Source of the DNA: Penicillus capitatus | Taxonomy: Eukaryota > Chlorophyta | Reading direction: 5' to 3' | DNA length: 64,000 nucleotides | Assembly: GCA_965649825.1 (NCBI GenBank) | Contig: OZ287710.1 | Location: forward strand, 1 to 64,000 | Shown: positions 34,695-47,504 of the stretch, piece by piece | Layout: each line of letters starts with the position of its first letter | Numbering within the stretch: the first letter of the stretch is position 1 | Notes under the pieces: generated by a model | Database searches by the model: none | The model's input: the letters and a program-made list of their open reading frames with translations, nothing else | What the model was told of the DNA's origin: nothing | Made by a program: the position numbers and the translations under genes

Positions 34695-35696
34695 CTAATT
34701 GAGACCCCACAGCTCAAGCTTGATGATCTTGAACTCTTCTTTAGACGCAATGCATGGACTTCCAAACGTATCACAAAGACCACTGTGCCCATAGAGAAGG
34801 TCGGAATCTAACCAAATGGCAAAGTGTCCCGTACCACCCACCGCCAAAGAATCCGGAGATCCAAACATGAAGAAATTATTACGCACTTTAGAATCTTGTT
34901 TCCATGGATAACAAACACGATGCGGCTGCACGACACACACATGTACTCAGTCAGTCACGAGCTCCGACAAGGTGGATGATATGGGTACCTCGAGTTGGAA
35001 GACAAATGTTTCGCCCGTCCCGTAGAATCGCGGTCCCATCTTCCATGCTTCTGAACAGTATCCGCCGAAGATAAAATCCGAAGTGTCTTTCACTAACAAA
35101 ATAGTCGGAACAACGCCAGCTGCTTTTCTGTACAATGTCTGCAGGCTAATCCCATGCTTGTCAGTCGAATAGATCAAGTTCCATGAGGAATGACGAAAAC
35201 GTGGTGGTACAGCACTGGTGAGGCAACGAACGAGCTCTTCGTTGATCAGCTCACTCTTAGACGTCATTCCAGGAAAAGGTCCATCCGGAACAAGATGCTT
35301 GGGAGGAACCACCATTCCCTCAGCGGAAAAGGATGATGTTTGCTGCAGTTCTGGAATGACAACAGGTTCGACGGTTGGTCCCTTCGACGGCTGACTCTCT
35401 TCGACCGAAGCGGCACGAGAGGCAGCATCAGACCATGTTTCGATCTGTCGATTGATGAATGATTGTGCGGCGACGCTGGCTTCAAAGACAAGTTGTTTGA
35501 GTTTCGATCCACCCCCTCCGTCTTTCCACAAAACTTGCCAGACACTCGTACCAGATTGATGCTTTCGATCATCTGTACCCAGACTGTTTGCTTCTGTAGT
35601 ACCACCCCAGGAACTTCGTTGCAAGTTGGGGGGTCCCTTGGGTGCGACAGGCTTCTCATCGACTCCCTTCCGGGTCATTTTTCTTGGAGATGCCAT
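34695..35696 (-). CDS. TLDc-domain protein (OXR1-like)
   Basis: The TLDc domain occurs in oxidation-resistance proteins and V-ATPase regulators. The basic, disordered N-terminus (to about residue 165) is followed by the domain: RHSSWNLIYSTDKHGISLQT, PTILLVKDTSDFIFGGYCSE, WKMGPRFYGTGETFVFQLE. Then, after an intron (GTACCC...GTGCAG), come PHRVCYPWKQDSKVRNNFFM, LAVGGTGHFAIWLDSDLLYG and EEFKIIKLELWGLN at the very C-terminus, as in the family. The stop is at 34695. Convergent with the Nudix gene (67 bp apart). The role is probably oxidative-stress or V-ATPase related, by family only. Confidence 0.9.
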
Positions 35697-35847
35697 ATCT
35701 TCTGTTGCTTTTGATTTTCCAAAAAGGTAAGATGTCCAACTTTTGGATGCCAGTTTCTACAGGCACATGGAGTTTTCAGTCAGCTGTGCCAGACAGATCT
35801 CACCGGTTGGTGATTGAGAAGACCAACCTTTTCGGCCGATAAATTGG

Positions 35848-36312
35848 TCATACCGACGAACTGAGTGGCACCAATCCTCGCTTTAGATTCGAATACTTCG
35901 ATACACTCTGGATTTGACGAAAGTGAGGCTGGGACCTGGACACCGCACGAACATACTCTTCCAACCACCCCGTCGCGAAAGCACGCACTTTTCCTTTCTT
36001 AGTGTAAAGAATAATGGGATACTCCTCGTGTAGACGATAGTTGATGCTTTCCCGACTCTGGAGGGTGCGCGGCGTTTTTTCTTCTCGTGGGGTTTCAGCT
36101 TCTTCGACGTTACGAAAGCGACGCGAGATGGTCGACGTTAAGGCCTGTTCGAGTGTCTGTCCGCCCGTTTGTTTGAGCTGTTCTCTGAGACGGTAATTCT
36201 CTTGCAACAAGTATTTTTCGCGAAGACGATAGGCTTCAATGCGAGCAAGGGCTGTCGCTAATGATGCCTGGGTGTCTTCCAAAGTTGCTAACAGACCAGA
36301 CGGCGTTTGCAT
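35848..36312 (-). CDS. Small coiled-coil protein, unrecognised
   Basis: A 154-codon frame from ATG 36312. Residues 10-50 form a clear leucine-heptad coil (LATALARIEAYRLREKYLLQ), followed by a segment YPIILYTKKGKVRAFATGWL and a less convincing tail. A GTATGA donor close to the stop could splice to further sequence toward 35740, so the C-terminus is uncertain. It could be a ciliary or cytoskeletal adaptor; no family recognised. Divergent from the large peroxidase gene 155 bp away. Confidence 0.5.
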   Translation of the reverse strand: MQTPSGLLATLEDTQASLATALARIEAYRLREKYLLQENYRLREQLKQTGGQTLEQALTSTISRRFRNVEEAETPREEKTPRTLQSRESINYRLHEEYPIILYTKKGKVRAFATGWLEEYVRAVSRSQPHFRQIQSVSKYSNLKRGLVPLSSSV

Positions 36313-36467
36313 GGTGATTCCGCGTACGGCGATCCTGAGTCTGCCGCATTATACAAATTATACTGCATCGAGGTCCCGAGGCGATCGATAAGCCAGCGGC
36401 CCTGCATGCGAAACGGGACCGATCAAGAAAGCGCATACGGTCGAAGAAAACAACCACCTTCGGCAAA

Positions 36468-39400
36468 ATGCTTTACTTCACTGTCATGGCGCTGTTGGTC
36501 GCACTGCGACACTGGGATGGCGCAATGGCGGCGACGGATTACTATACATACGATGGCCTTGGAAACAACGTCGCGAACCCATCCTGGGGGCAAGCAGCAC
36601 AATGCTCATGTCCTCTTGCTGATTTCGGTGTGTAGAGCGGCGAATACTGTTTTCTTGAGGGCACAGTTGGATGCCGCCGACGGCTACACGACCAACAATC
36701 TCGACGTGAGTGCGGTATTAGAAACCTCTTCTATTCACACATCCTTCTTCAGCACGCGAGCGCTCTGCCCAGCGCACGACTTGTCAGCACATCTCTAGAC
36801 TTGCCACCGTACAAGAGTCGCATACGGGCGGCAGAGCGCAGGACCGACTTTCTCACATTTATTGGCCAATTGATCAAACATGACATTGGCCTGCGAAAGG
36901 AAGACACGTCAGAGACAGAGCCAATCACTGTACCCTTCTGCGACGAGCACTTCGATAGAGACACGTGTGGTCTGGATGAAGCGGCGCTGCTTTCAGAGAC
37001 TCCCGAGACCATCGATTTTTACCGATCGGGATTCGAGATCGATGAGAACGGCGAACGGCAACAAATCAACAGAGCCACGGCGTTTCTCGACGGCGGAGCG
37101 GTCTACGGGCACGATTCGATTACGGCGAATCACTTGCGATCTTACGTAAACGGTAAACTGCGGACCTACAACGAACTACTGCCACTCAATACGATGGGAC
37201 TCCCAATACCAAATCCAGCAGGCAACGAACCACCAGTGAGTCTCAGGTAGACCTTCTTCGAACCTCTCTCGCTCACCGACCCGATTCTGTTTCTTGCAGA
37301 GTGGCCGGAGATCCTAGGGCGAATATGCATCCCGTTTTGCTGGCGCTGCATTCACTCTTCGTCAGAGAACACAACCGTCTGGCAGATGAACTTGCGAAGG
37401 ATGGCCCATTACTGTCCGACGAACACATTTATCGACGAGCGCGTCAGTGGGTCACTGCATACCTTCAGAAGATTTGTTACTATGAGTACTTGCCGGCAAT
37501 GGGCATCAACCTCCCCCTGTACAACGGTTATAATAGCAGCGTCAACGCAGGTAGATACCTCCTGCAATGATCATTGAGCATGGTTCTCGCATATAAGGGA
37601 TCGACAACTTCTTTTCGACGGCTGCTTTTCGTCTGGGCCACAGTCAGATTCTGGATGTCGTCTATCGCATCGATGATAAAGGGAGGGAAATTTCTGAAGG
37701 GCATCTGCTGCTTCATCGGTCGTTCTATAACCCGACGCTCGCACTCTCTGATGGCATCGAGCCTCTTCTCAGAGGAGCTGCGATTTCTCGACAAGCCGAA
37801 ATCTCGCCACAGTACTCAAATGCGTTGCAGAACTATCTGTTTGGCAACGCAGCTTTCGGGGGACGAGATCTCCTTGCACTTGATATTCAGAGAGGGCGCG
37901 ATCACGGACTGCCTTTCTACAATTCTGCACGTACACAACTCCAACTGCCTGCCAAGACCTCATTCGGCGACATCACGGGCGACTACCGTTTAGCTGCCAA
38001 ACTCGAAGAGATCTATGGAACAATCGACAACGTCGAAATGCCTTCTTGCACAAAGAAGCAAACCCGTGTGCATGCAGATGGATGCTTACATTGGAGGTCT
38101 CGCCGAAGATCCCCCTGCCGACCAAACGATGGGAGAGCTCTTCGCCGCTTCGTGGGTAGATCAGTTTCGCCGTATCAGAGATGGAGACCGCTTCTATTTC
38201 GAGAACACTGCCAACGGACTCTTTTCCGCAGACGAGGTATCAGCGATTCACGAAACAAGTGAGGATGGACGCCGATACGTTATGCATCCGCATACATCGT
38301 CTGCCTGCAGCATTGAGAGATATCATCTTGAGAAACACAGATATCTCTGTGCTGCCTGAGAATATCTACTTCAGCAACAGAACGCAGCCATGGCCTCCTT
38401 CTGCCGATGACACCGCCTCCCCTGTTGCGTCCGACACTTTGACGTCCAGATCTTCAGAAGATGCAGGAGATCACTTGACAGGAAAGGCGACAGAGGAGCT
38501 TGTACCATCCGTTTATACACTTCAATGGCAAATGGAAAGGGTAGGAACGACCGATTACATGCGTTTTACACTGATCTGTGCAGCTACGGGGTGGGTCGGT
38601 CTCGGATTTGCCAAAGGTCTGGCTGGACCCATTCAGCACGGAGCATGCACGTTCTATGTCTCCTTACTGCAGATGCTTCCAGTGCAATGATTGAAGCCGA
38701 CATCGTGATCGGTGCTGTAGAGTCAGGCGTCGCGAGAATTGCCGACTATTGGGCGACATCTTTCGCACAACCTCGTCTGGATACATCTTTGGGCGGAACA
38801 GACGATGTCGAGCTTGTGGAAGGATATGAAGTGGACGGCATCACCACTATTGTTTTCAGAAGAAAAGTCACGACGACGGATTCTTGGGACAGATCGATCA
38901 GCACAACATCACCGGTGCCTATCATTTTCGCCTGGCACTCCACCAATGACGATCTCCAATACCACTCGTGTGTCCACACAACGCACACATCTCGCTCTGT
39001 CTGAGTTCCCATCTGCAGTGTCACGCGTCGTGGAAAAACCCTTCTGGACTTGTATGGAAGACTCCCGTCTACATCTGCATCCTACTCGGAACGATCGGAC
39101 TCTCTTGACTTGGCGACGATCAGAAGAAGCATTGTATTGGACAGGAGTTCGGATCTCAGCCTGGGCTGGAACATCGTGGAAGGGGGTGAATGGCAATTGC
39201 TGAATGCCACAATCCGAATGAAAAGTACACGTGACATCGGCTTCGGCAGCAAAGGACGTTTTCTTTGCAGCAAGTGGTCTGAGCTTCGCTGCATTCGGAA
39301 TTGAGAGGGAAGATGGGACGTTTGGCGGATCCGATGTCATCAAGATCGAATCGAACGGACCCTATTGCACGGTGCACGATGCATGGGCCACAGACGGAGG

Positions 39401-42400
39401 GTCCATTGCGTATGACTACAGCATTGGTGGCAACGACGATTTAACAGATGCGCATTGCACGACGTCGGAAGGATACATCGAGGCAACATTCCTGCGCTTC
39501 ATCAATACAGGAGATATCGCAGATGTTCCACTCAACAAGAACGGTTTCACGGATGTCTTCTTTCTGTGGAACAGATCCGACATCGACGCCACCTTAGAGA
39601 CATCGGAGTATGTTTCCAATGAGGAATCCGTGAGATCGAGGACGTGTGCTAGGTCAAAATGGCTGAGTGTCGATTTCTTCGCCGCGGATGACTCGACAGC
39701 GCGGCAGGAATCTGACGATCTCTCCCCAGAGGATCCCGATTTAGAAGCGACTTCTCCGGCAACGGCGGTGCCAGGGGGAGAAACATCCCCTGATCTCTCG
39801 ACCACTTCTTCGAGTTTCCAAGGGAGCGTCACTGTCGATGAGGACACAGAGTATCGCATCTTTTACATCGTCAATGAACAAGACATCACCTTTCAGCTCT
39901 CTTTCAAAGGTGCCTTTCGACACACGTCTACGCTTTTCGTAAACAAAAAACAGGAACTGGATTCGTCGGGCTTGGAATTCCGGGAGCCGATCAAAATATG
40001 AACTCTGCAGATATCATCATCGCAGCCAATGACGGCGCTGGCGGCTGCAGTGTTGGAGATTACTGGTCGACGACGTTTGCAAAACCGGAGTTGGATACAG
40101 AAATTGGAGGAACAGATGATCTCAGAGATACGTCATGCACTGTGGAAAATGGCTACATGAACGCGACGTTTACGCGGTCCTACACAACCGACGACGATTT
40201 TGATCGGCAGTTGGAACGTGACGCGTCTGCAGCGACGTTCATCTACGCCTACCATCCATCATCGGACGGTATAGAGTACCATGGAGTATCTATGTAAGCC
40301 ATCAGCATGGATCCCGACCTCCTGTGCTCTGATACGTTTTTCAGGCGTGGGGTGATCGACATCGATTTGCAACCGACTACCAGCGATTCCGAGGAACTGC
40401 TGTCGGTGGAGTTCGACGAAACAGCAACGAAAGAACTCGCAGATGGATACACTGTAATGACTGCGCCTGGACGTCCGCCTTTCTGCTGACAGTGCGTCTG
40501 TTCAGATCTGGTGGAAAATTGTTCAAGACGAAGGATCAAGCACGACGCGCAGACGTCGTTCTCGGAAGCTGATGAACGATGCCACGTCATTAGATGGCGG
40601 AGGAGAAATCATTTTCAAACTTCAGCGCCAGTCCACTGGGTGGATGGGTTTCGGTATCGATCCTGCTGATGCCTCGGTCAACGGTATGCAAGAAACAGAC
40701 ATGTACATCGCATGGATCGATCCAGATTCGACTGTTCACATCATGGATGCCTGGTCTGTGGGTTTTATGCCTCCCACTCCTGATGCAGACCAAGGCGGAG
40801 AGAACAGCATCCTGCAATATGCCGGAGAAGAGAAAGACGGCATCACAACAGTCGTGTTTAAACGAAAGGTGGATACCGGCGACACATATGACCGCGTGAT
40901 CAAGAGCGCGACTCAAGTCCGTGAGGAGATCTGCTCGCTGCGTTCTTGGATGTCTTCGAGCCTTGCAGGATATTGTGTTTGCATATGGAGATGGAGATGG
41001 TTTGCCAGCTGGTGGTCATGGACCTTGCTGCCGCGGTAAAGATAAAGTGAACTGGAATGCGGATGGCGCGAGCGTGAGTAGTGGAGATGGAGATAGCCAA
41101 CCGAACGAGAAGCTAAAAGCGGCACATGCTTGGTTGATGCTCCTCGGTTGGGGCATCTTTGCAATTCTGGGCTTGATGGTCTCCCACATCGGCCGCCACT
41201 GGCGACGGTGGCAGGTATTGCACATTACATTCGAATGCATCGCGGTCTCCTTTTCTCTTCTTGGCCAAATTCTTGGCTTTTCGTACACAAAGGTGCGCGT
41301 CTTGTATCCGAAGCCTCATGAAAATGTCGGTCGGGTCTCGCAGGGGAGTGTTCGAGGGGCGCACGGAATTCTGTCTCTCCTCCTCTTGTTTGCATTGTTT
41401 CCTCAAGTTTGGATGGGCTACTACGCGAAGAAGACCGACTCTTTTCACTGGACAAAGCTCCACCGAGGATTGGGCTATTTCGTCGTGGGCATTGCCTGTT
41501 GGCAGATGTGGTTGGGGATGCTCCTCTATGACGTCGATACGCGTCTGGTCGATTGCTACTACGCTTGGCTCATCTCCGTTGGGGTGTACCACTGCCGTCC
41601 ATAAGTCTTATCTGTTTAAGGGAGCGCGTGTGCTTCTCAGGTATCGTTCCATTTCGCTGCAGACACTGTCAGTGTTTTCGAGATCAAGACACATCTGAAC
41701 AGGAAAGGATTTGACGTGGAGGATGCCGCAGCAAGAAAACAGAGAAAAATGTCTATGAAATCCAATGCCAACGGGTCTGATCCTTTTATCTGCTTTTGGT
41801 GAAAACTAAGAGCACGCTTTAGAAACGAAGACCTTGCTGCATCGTCTAACCTCTCACCAGAAAGGTCTTTTGTGTCACAGTCGTTGCTCTCTTTGTCTGC
41901 TGGACATCTGTCATGTCAGCTTATCGGAGAAAGAGCAGTCCTCTTCCCTCAAGGCATCGGACAGAAAGGATCGGAAGCAGACGAACAAAGTCGCACATCC
42001 GCGTTTCCGCGTCTTGTCTAATATGGTTGTCTATGTTGCAGGATGAAAAGACGTCGTCGCAGAACGGTATTTCATCTCACTCCTCACTGGAAACAGAATT
42101 TGAGTGAGATCGTGCAGATGGTCGAAACAAGATTGACACCCAGACCTTTGCGGAGTCCTTTGGCGCTGGAAAACAATGGACGGTGATTCATCAGAAAGTT
42201 TACGATATGTCGCGCTTGATCGATACGCATCCGGGTGGACCGGAACAGATCATCGACATTATCGGCAGAGACGGTACTGAGGGATTCGATGAACAACATG
42301 CCGACAGCGAAGCGGCTCATCGGTTTCTCCCGTTTCCCCTCCTCTGTATCTTACCGTCTTTGACAGGATGCTGGAGAAGGCGTGGATCGGAGACCTGATC

Positions 42401-42418
42401 GAGGCATCGGACTCTTAA
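36468..42418 (+). CDS. Heme peroxidase - 4x DOMON - cytochrome b561 - cytochrome b5 fusion
   Basis: Very large (about 1,700 residues) predicted secreted/membrane redox protein. A signal peptide (MLYFTVMALLVALRHWDGAMA) is followed by an animal-type heme peroxidase (about 36560-38365). This has the distal His in IGQLIKHDI, the proximal His in AAFRLGHSQI, and the motifs RATAFLDGGAVYGHD, DIQRGRDHGLPFYN and YIGGLAEDP. Four DOMON domains follow: about 38505-38955, 39140-39610, 39840-40290 and 40480-40910 (e.g. GWMGFGIDPADASVNGMQ). A Ser/Glu/Pro linker sits at about 39640-39830. The cytochrome b561 core (about 41105-41680) has His in AAHAWLMLLGW, VLHITFECIAV, GAHGILSLLLLF and LHRGLGYFVV. A transmembrane segment near 41880 leads to a basic linker and a cytochrome b5 (IDTHPGGPEQIIDIIG, MLEKAWIGDLIEAS). 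About 17 short introns; the first (36590-36635) is GC-AG. Most joins are in phase; those around 42000-42115 are least certain. It suggests transmembrane electron flow linked to extracellular peroxide chemistry. Confidence 0.82.
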
Positions 42419-42519
42419 CCGTTGTATGGAAAGCATGCCAACTTGTCGTTGCCTTTGAATGCATTAGATGCGTGCATTACCGACGCGTACCTGTTCGCCG
42501 ACGCGCTTTTTGCCTCACG

Positions 42520-45500
42520 ATGGCAGAAAATTCTCCTGTTCAGTTAGTCGATGCAGATGGGGAATTTTGTATAAAGCAGATAGAGGAGTTTTCGCAATCC
42601 TCTAAGCTTGTCTCGGCAGGACGCAATTATCAAGTCGTAGCAATCATGGGACCGCAGAGCTCTGGAAAGAGCACGCTCGTGAATCACGTCGTACGGTTTT
42701 GCGTTCTCATGTCTTCTGTCTTTCGCAATGAGGCCCATAGTTTGGCACGGGTTTCCAAGAAATGGACGCGGTTTTGGGTCGACGCCAGACCACACGTGGC
42801 ATTTGGATCGCAAAGGCGCCAGATAATTCGGAACTGCTGACCATGGTATTGGATCTCGAAGGCACCGATGGTCGTGAGCGTGGCGAAGATGACACGACAT
42901 TCGAGCGACAGAGTGCACTGTTTGCTCTGGCTGTTGCCGATGTGGTGCTCATCAACATTTGGTGTCATGACATTGGACGTGAGCACGGTTCTGGAAAACC
43001 ACTCATCAAAACCATTCTTCAAGCAAACTGCCCTACATCATCATCGTTAACAGATGTGAGAAGTGCTTGTCGTTTGAATAGGTGAATTTGAAACTCTTTA
43101 CCCCGAGTACCAAAGACAAGAAGACGGTGTTGGTGTTCGTGATTCGTGACAAATCGAGAACACCGCTTGAGAAATTGGCTGAGGTTCTGAAACAAGACAT
43201 GTTGAAGATCTGGGATTCTATCATTAAGCCAATCGAATATCAAGAGACGCCTTTCTACGATTTTTTCGAAATCCGCTTCGAGGCTCTACCAAACTACGAA
43301 GAAAAAGAAGAAGACTTCAAGACCGAAGCAAAGGCTCTCCGCAAAAAATTCAGCCTCGAAGGTATGATGATTCTTTTCCGTGCAATGAGACATAAATAAT
43401 GTGAACTGACGAGGCGTTTAGGCCCAGAGACGTATGTTCTTAAAGATGATAATAAGCTTCCTGGCGAGGCTATTCCGCTAAGTACCTCCAAGGTGTGGGA
43501 AGTGATCAAGACGCACAAGGATTTGGATCTACCAGCCCATAAGGTATGGATGATGATGTCTTGTGGCCAGCGGTCTGTAAACTTGTGTACAGATCATGGT
43601 GGCAACGACACGCTGTTCTCAAATTCAGCAGGATCAATTGGAAGCGCTGAAGAAAGACGCGTGTTTTGGCACACTCGTGAAAGAAGCAGCCGAGAAGCTG
43701 CACGAAGACTTTGGAGAACGCATGACGTCATTGATCGATTCCTGCATCACGGGGTACGACAAACAGGCCCAAATATGTCCATAAGACCTTCTTCTGCAGT
43801 TATGATACGGATACCATGTTCTTCGACCCAGACATTCGTGCTGAAAAGAGAGAAGAACTCTTGGAGAAGGTCTGATCGGTGGACGAGGAGTGTCCATCTG
43901 TAGACATTCAATCTGTTGTGGCTACTAGGTGACCAATATGGTCAAGGGTCCCTATGAGCAGCAAATGAAGTATCTGCACGAGACGCTCTTTGCGGAAATG
44001 GAGAAGGACTTGAAAGTTGGAACGACTGTGGAAAAGAAGGGTTTCTCGGAATGCGCAGCTGCTTGCAAGAAAGCAAAGGTCGACTCTTTTGCCGAGAAGC
44101 AAAAACTCTTGCAGATACGTCACATCACTCTGGAATCCTCGGCATTCCTAACCGAGTTTGCCCGCGCTATCGACACACTGATCGACAAACTAAAGAAAGA
44201 AAAGGTTGATAACGAAAGAGACATCAGCCATCCATCAATGACGTGTCTTTGTTTTCTAGATGGTTGGTGTCAAAGAACAAGTCGAGAAGCTGTTTGACTC
44301 TGTCCTCTCTTCACCGATGGTCGGTCTGTTGGATACGGCGCCTTCCAATCTCTGGGATCAAGCGCGACACATTCTGTCATCGGCATTGGCAGCGGGATAT
44401 CAACTTAAGAGCAAAGAACTAACGGGTTATGAGCTCAGCGATCAGGAGTTGAAAACACTGGACGAGAATCTGAAAGGCATGGCCATCCAGCTCATGAAAG
44501 TCCATACCAAGGAGGCAGCGAACACAGTTCTCAGTCGAATGAAGGACAAGTGAGAAGGAGACTGTGCCGAGAAAGATTCGGCAGTTTGTGCTTTCAGATT
44601 CTCCAATGATTTCAGTATGGACGAAAATCAGCTGCCCAGAACATGGACGCCGAAGGACGACATTGCAAAGATTTCAAAGCATGCGCGTTTGGCATCAGCA
44701 GAGGTGCTGGCTCAGCTGACCATCTTCCAAGGGCAGGCATCCATTCCTGAAGCGCTCAAGATCGAAGAGTCCATTCGCGAAATGGCGAAGAGGGACTTTG
44801 AATCGACATCCACAGAGCCAAGAAGCGCATCGGCCAAGAATGGAACACTGGATATTCATGTGGCAGTGGAATGGCCAGACATCCCAGCTGAACACGTCCT
44901 GATTCAGCCAGCTGCTGTGCGTACTGCCTGGAAGCACTTTATGACAGAGACCAAACTCCAAATTACTCAAGTAATCTTGGGCTTTGAGGACAAGGCTCAG
45001 ATGCTGTGTGATAGGCAACGCTGACGCAACATGCCAATAAACTTGCAGGCAACCGATTGCCTCCTATCTGGGCAATCTTTGCCATGATGTTCTTGGGATT
45101 CAATGAGTTCATGGCATTGGTCTACAGTCCGATTATGGCACTGGCATTGATCGTGGTGATCCTGTTCTGTCGGAGTCTCTACATCGAAATGGATGTGGAT
45201 AACGAAATGCAGAAAGGCGCTTTGCCCGGGGCTATTTCTCTGGCTGGCAAATTTGTGCCTTCTGTCAAGAGCATCTCAAACAAATCCATCGATTCTGTGA
45301 TGCAGTTCATCAAGCAGGAAGAGGCTGAACCGAACAGAACGGCAGATGGTACATCTGGCGCAGCATCGTCCTCCTCATCCCAACCCGAAGGACTGCGTCA
45401 GCGCATTCCTCCTGCCCAAAGTCTATCAGCGCGATTGCATTGTGTCTGTCGTCTATATTGTGTGAGATGCAGGTGCCGTAGAGGAATCGCAAAAGCAGGA

Positions 45501-45546
45501 AGGTCCATCTGCTGCTGCCCCTGTTGAATCGGCTAAAGACAAATGA
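42520..45546 (+). CDS. SEY1: SEY1/RHD3 (atlastin-like) ER-shaping GTPase
   Basis: Dynamin-like GTPase that fuses ER tubules. ATG 42520. The GTPase domain has P-loop [14 protein letters not shown], then after intron 42688-42740 [20 protein letters not shown], the G3 region [20 protein letters not shown], and the G4-like RDKS. Family blocks [20 protein letters not shown] and [15 protein letters not shown] follow. A long helical bundle spans several exons. Two closely spaced membrane helices ([20 protein letters not shown] and [17 protein letters not shown]) form the hairpin. The C-terminal tail contains [14 protein letters not shown] and ends, after one more intron, [17 protein letters not shown]. 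About 10 introns. The order GTPase-helical bundle-hairpin matches plant RHD3 and yeast Sey1. Confidence 0.9.
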
Positions 45547-45599
45547 GCGATGCTTGTGCACAGTCCTGAGATTTTCAGGTAGCTGGATCGTTTACTGGC

Positions 45600-47504
45600 A
45601 AGGATGAGTCTGTCTATGCCTCTCCATCGATTCTCTTTAGAACACTATTCATCGATTGTCCTCCCTCTTATAGACCACCTCAATATTGATGTGACAGCGT
45701 TTCAAATGTTATCCAGTGGATGGTTGTGCGTTCGTGCGTCTTGTCGGATACTCGACGGACGTCACATCATTGTTACGCGACGGTGGCGAACGTCATACGA
45801 TTTCTGTAAGGAGAGATCCAGACGTCGTCGTCAAGGATGAAAAACAAACACAAAGGCAACGAGCCTATTGGCAAAACGCTCGATGTATACTTTAAGAGAT
45901 CGCTTAACCAGCCACATCCAGGGCGCATCCACAGCCACTCTGCCACACGCGAAAACTTCATCAAGTATCCCCTATATCCTGCCTTCCTATCTATGTCTCA
46001 TAATTCAAGTCCAATCCAATGGGTGCAGAAATCTGTTGGATGCATCCACAGTCGGCCATTGTCGATCGGATCCACTCATGCGTGCGGCATGGTACATGGA
46101 TATGCGTACACATCGCCCTGAGGTATTTCGAATCGATCCACAGTTATGTGTGTCTCATAGCAATGGGATGTGTGGAGGTAGGTGATGACGACCTTCCCTG
46201 GCGAAACGCTGTATCATCTCTGTTTCTGGGGTGACAGCGGAAGGATCGCCGTCGGCTGCGACAGAGGCGTTCGGACAGAACACATTGATTCAGACAACGA
46301 TGACAGGCAGCTGCACGATGATGCCTCAAGAATACGATCTGTCAATCTGCTTGGTGTCTTAGAGATCTACATCCAATGGATCTCCCTGTTGCCTTTGTCC
46401 GGCCTTATAGCCACGATCGCCTGATCTGTGCCTCCAAGCATGCAGATGTGGTTCGGATTCTCGACGGATACCATCACGATCACGTGTGTTGAGCTAACAG
46501 CGTTTTGTTCAGGAGTGAATGATAGGACGTGTGTTGTCTAGGTAGAACTGGGCCTGCAATACCCGCCGACTGGACTCTCATCTCATTGCCCTTTCGTCCC
46601 ATCATCTCCAGGATTCCGTGACCTCAACTCTATGTCCAGTACATCGGTGCTTGCTGCACGTCACATCAGACAGATTCTGGAATGGGATGCGCGATCTTCT
46701 TCCGATCCTCATCGGGTCTATCAGTTTTCTGGGCGACAACAGGACGTTGCTCTTGCCACTGGCTTTTGCTCCATCCAGTCCATCCAGAAGGAACATCTGG
46801 TCGTGGCCGCTGGCTGGGAAGGCAAAGTCAGCTTCCGTATGGGTAGACAGCACCGTAATAATGGATGCTGTTGTATGCACAGATCATGATGTGGGATGTA
46901 CGTAACCAACGGAATTCGGTCGTATATCCTTTTCATACTCAGCTCCTCTCCACCTCCCTGCCATCCCCAACGAAGAAACCGCTGAAGATTCTCTCCATTT
47001 TGCTGCATCCGGAGAACTCAGCAAAATTGGCATTTCTTGGACTGATGCAGGAAGGCATGGTCGTTGGTCTGCTCGAAATGAGATCTTTGGCAATTTCACA
47101 TTTGAAATGCATTTCGCCGAAGGACGTCGAAGAGAGTGACCACAGCCACCTTATGCACAGAATGGCATGGCAGCCACAAAGCGATACCATCCTTTCCGGT
47201 ACCATTCATTTTTGCAGTTCACAGTTTGATCTTGTACCAATGCAGGGAACAATAATAGTCAGCTCTGTTTTGTCCGTTTTAGTGGAAAGCCAGATACTCA
47301 GATCAATCAGGACCGAAATGCACTTCATGTTGTCAAGTCGGCAACAGAGGGAGCAATCCTCGGAGTGGAGCATCACCCCATGCTGGATACGACGATTTGC
47401 ACCGCTGTACCTCAGACGGTGCTCAAACTCAATAAGTATACACCTTGGCCTTCAATTCCGGACGACATTGCAGAAAATATACCCTCAACGAGTGACTTAG
47501 GGTG
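45600..47504 (+). CDS. Beta-propeller (WD40-like) protein, model incomplete
   Basis: Multi-exon gene, not fully resolved. Strong coding blocks: about 46366-46487 (VAFVRPYSHDRLICASKHAD then VVRILDGYHH), joined in phase 0 to VELGLQYPPTGLSSHCP (from about 46543), continuing to RQILEWDARSSSDPHRVYQF and KEHLVVAAGWEGKVSFRM. Then a possible 15-nt exon at 46883-46897 and a block SPLHLPAIPNEETAEDSLHF. Later blocks are MAWQPQSDTILSG and a last exon ending SIPDDIAENIPSTSDLG at TGA 47502-47504. Repeats of the type hydrophobic-ASKHADVVRILDG and hydrophobic-AAGWEGKV resemble propeller blades. The 5' end (45600-46360) is open in pieces only. The family is not assigned; a WD-repeat adaptor is likely. Confidence 0.5.
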
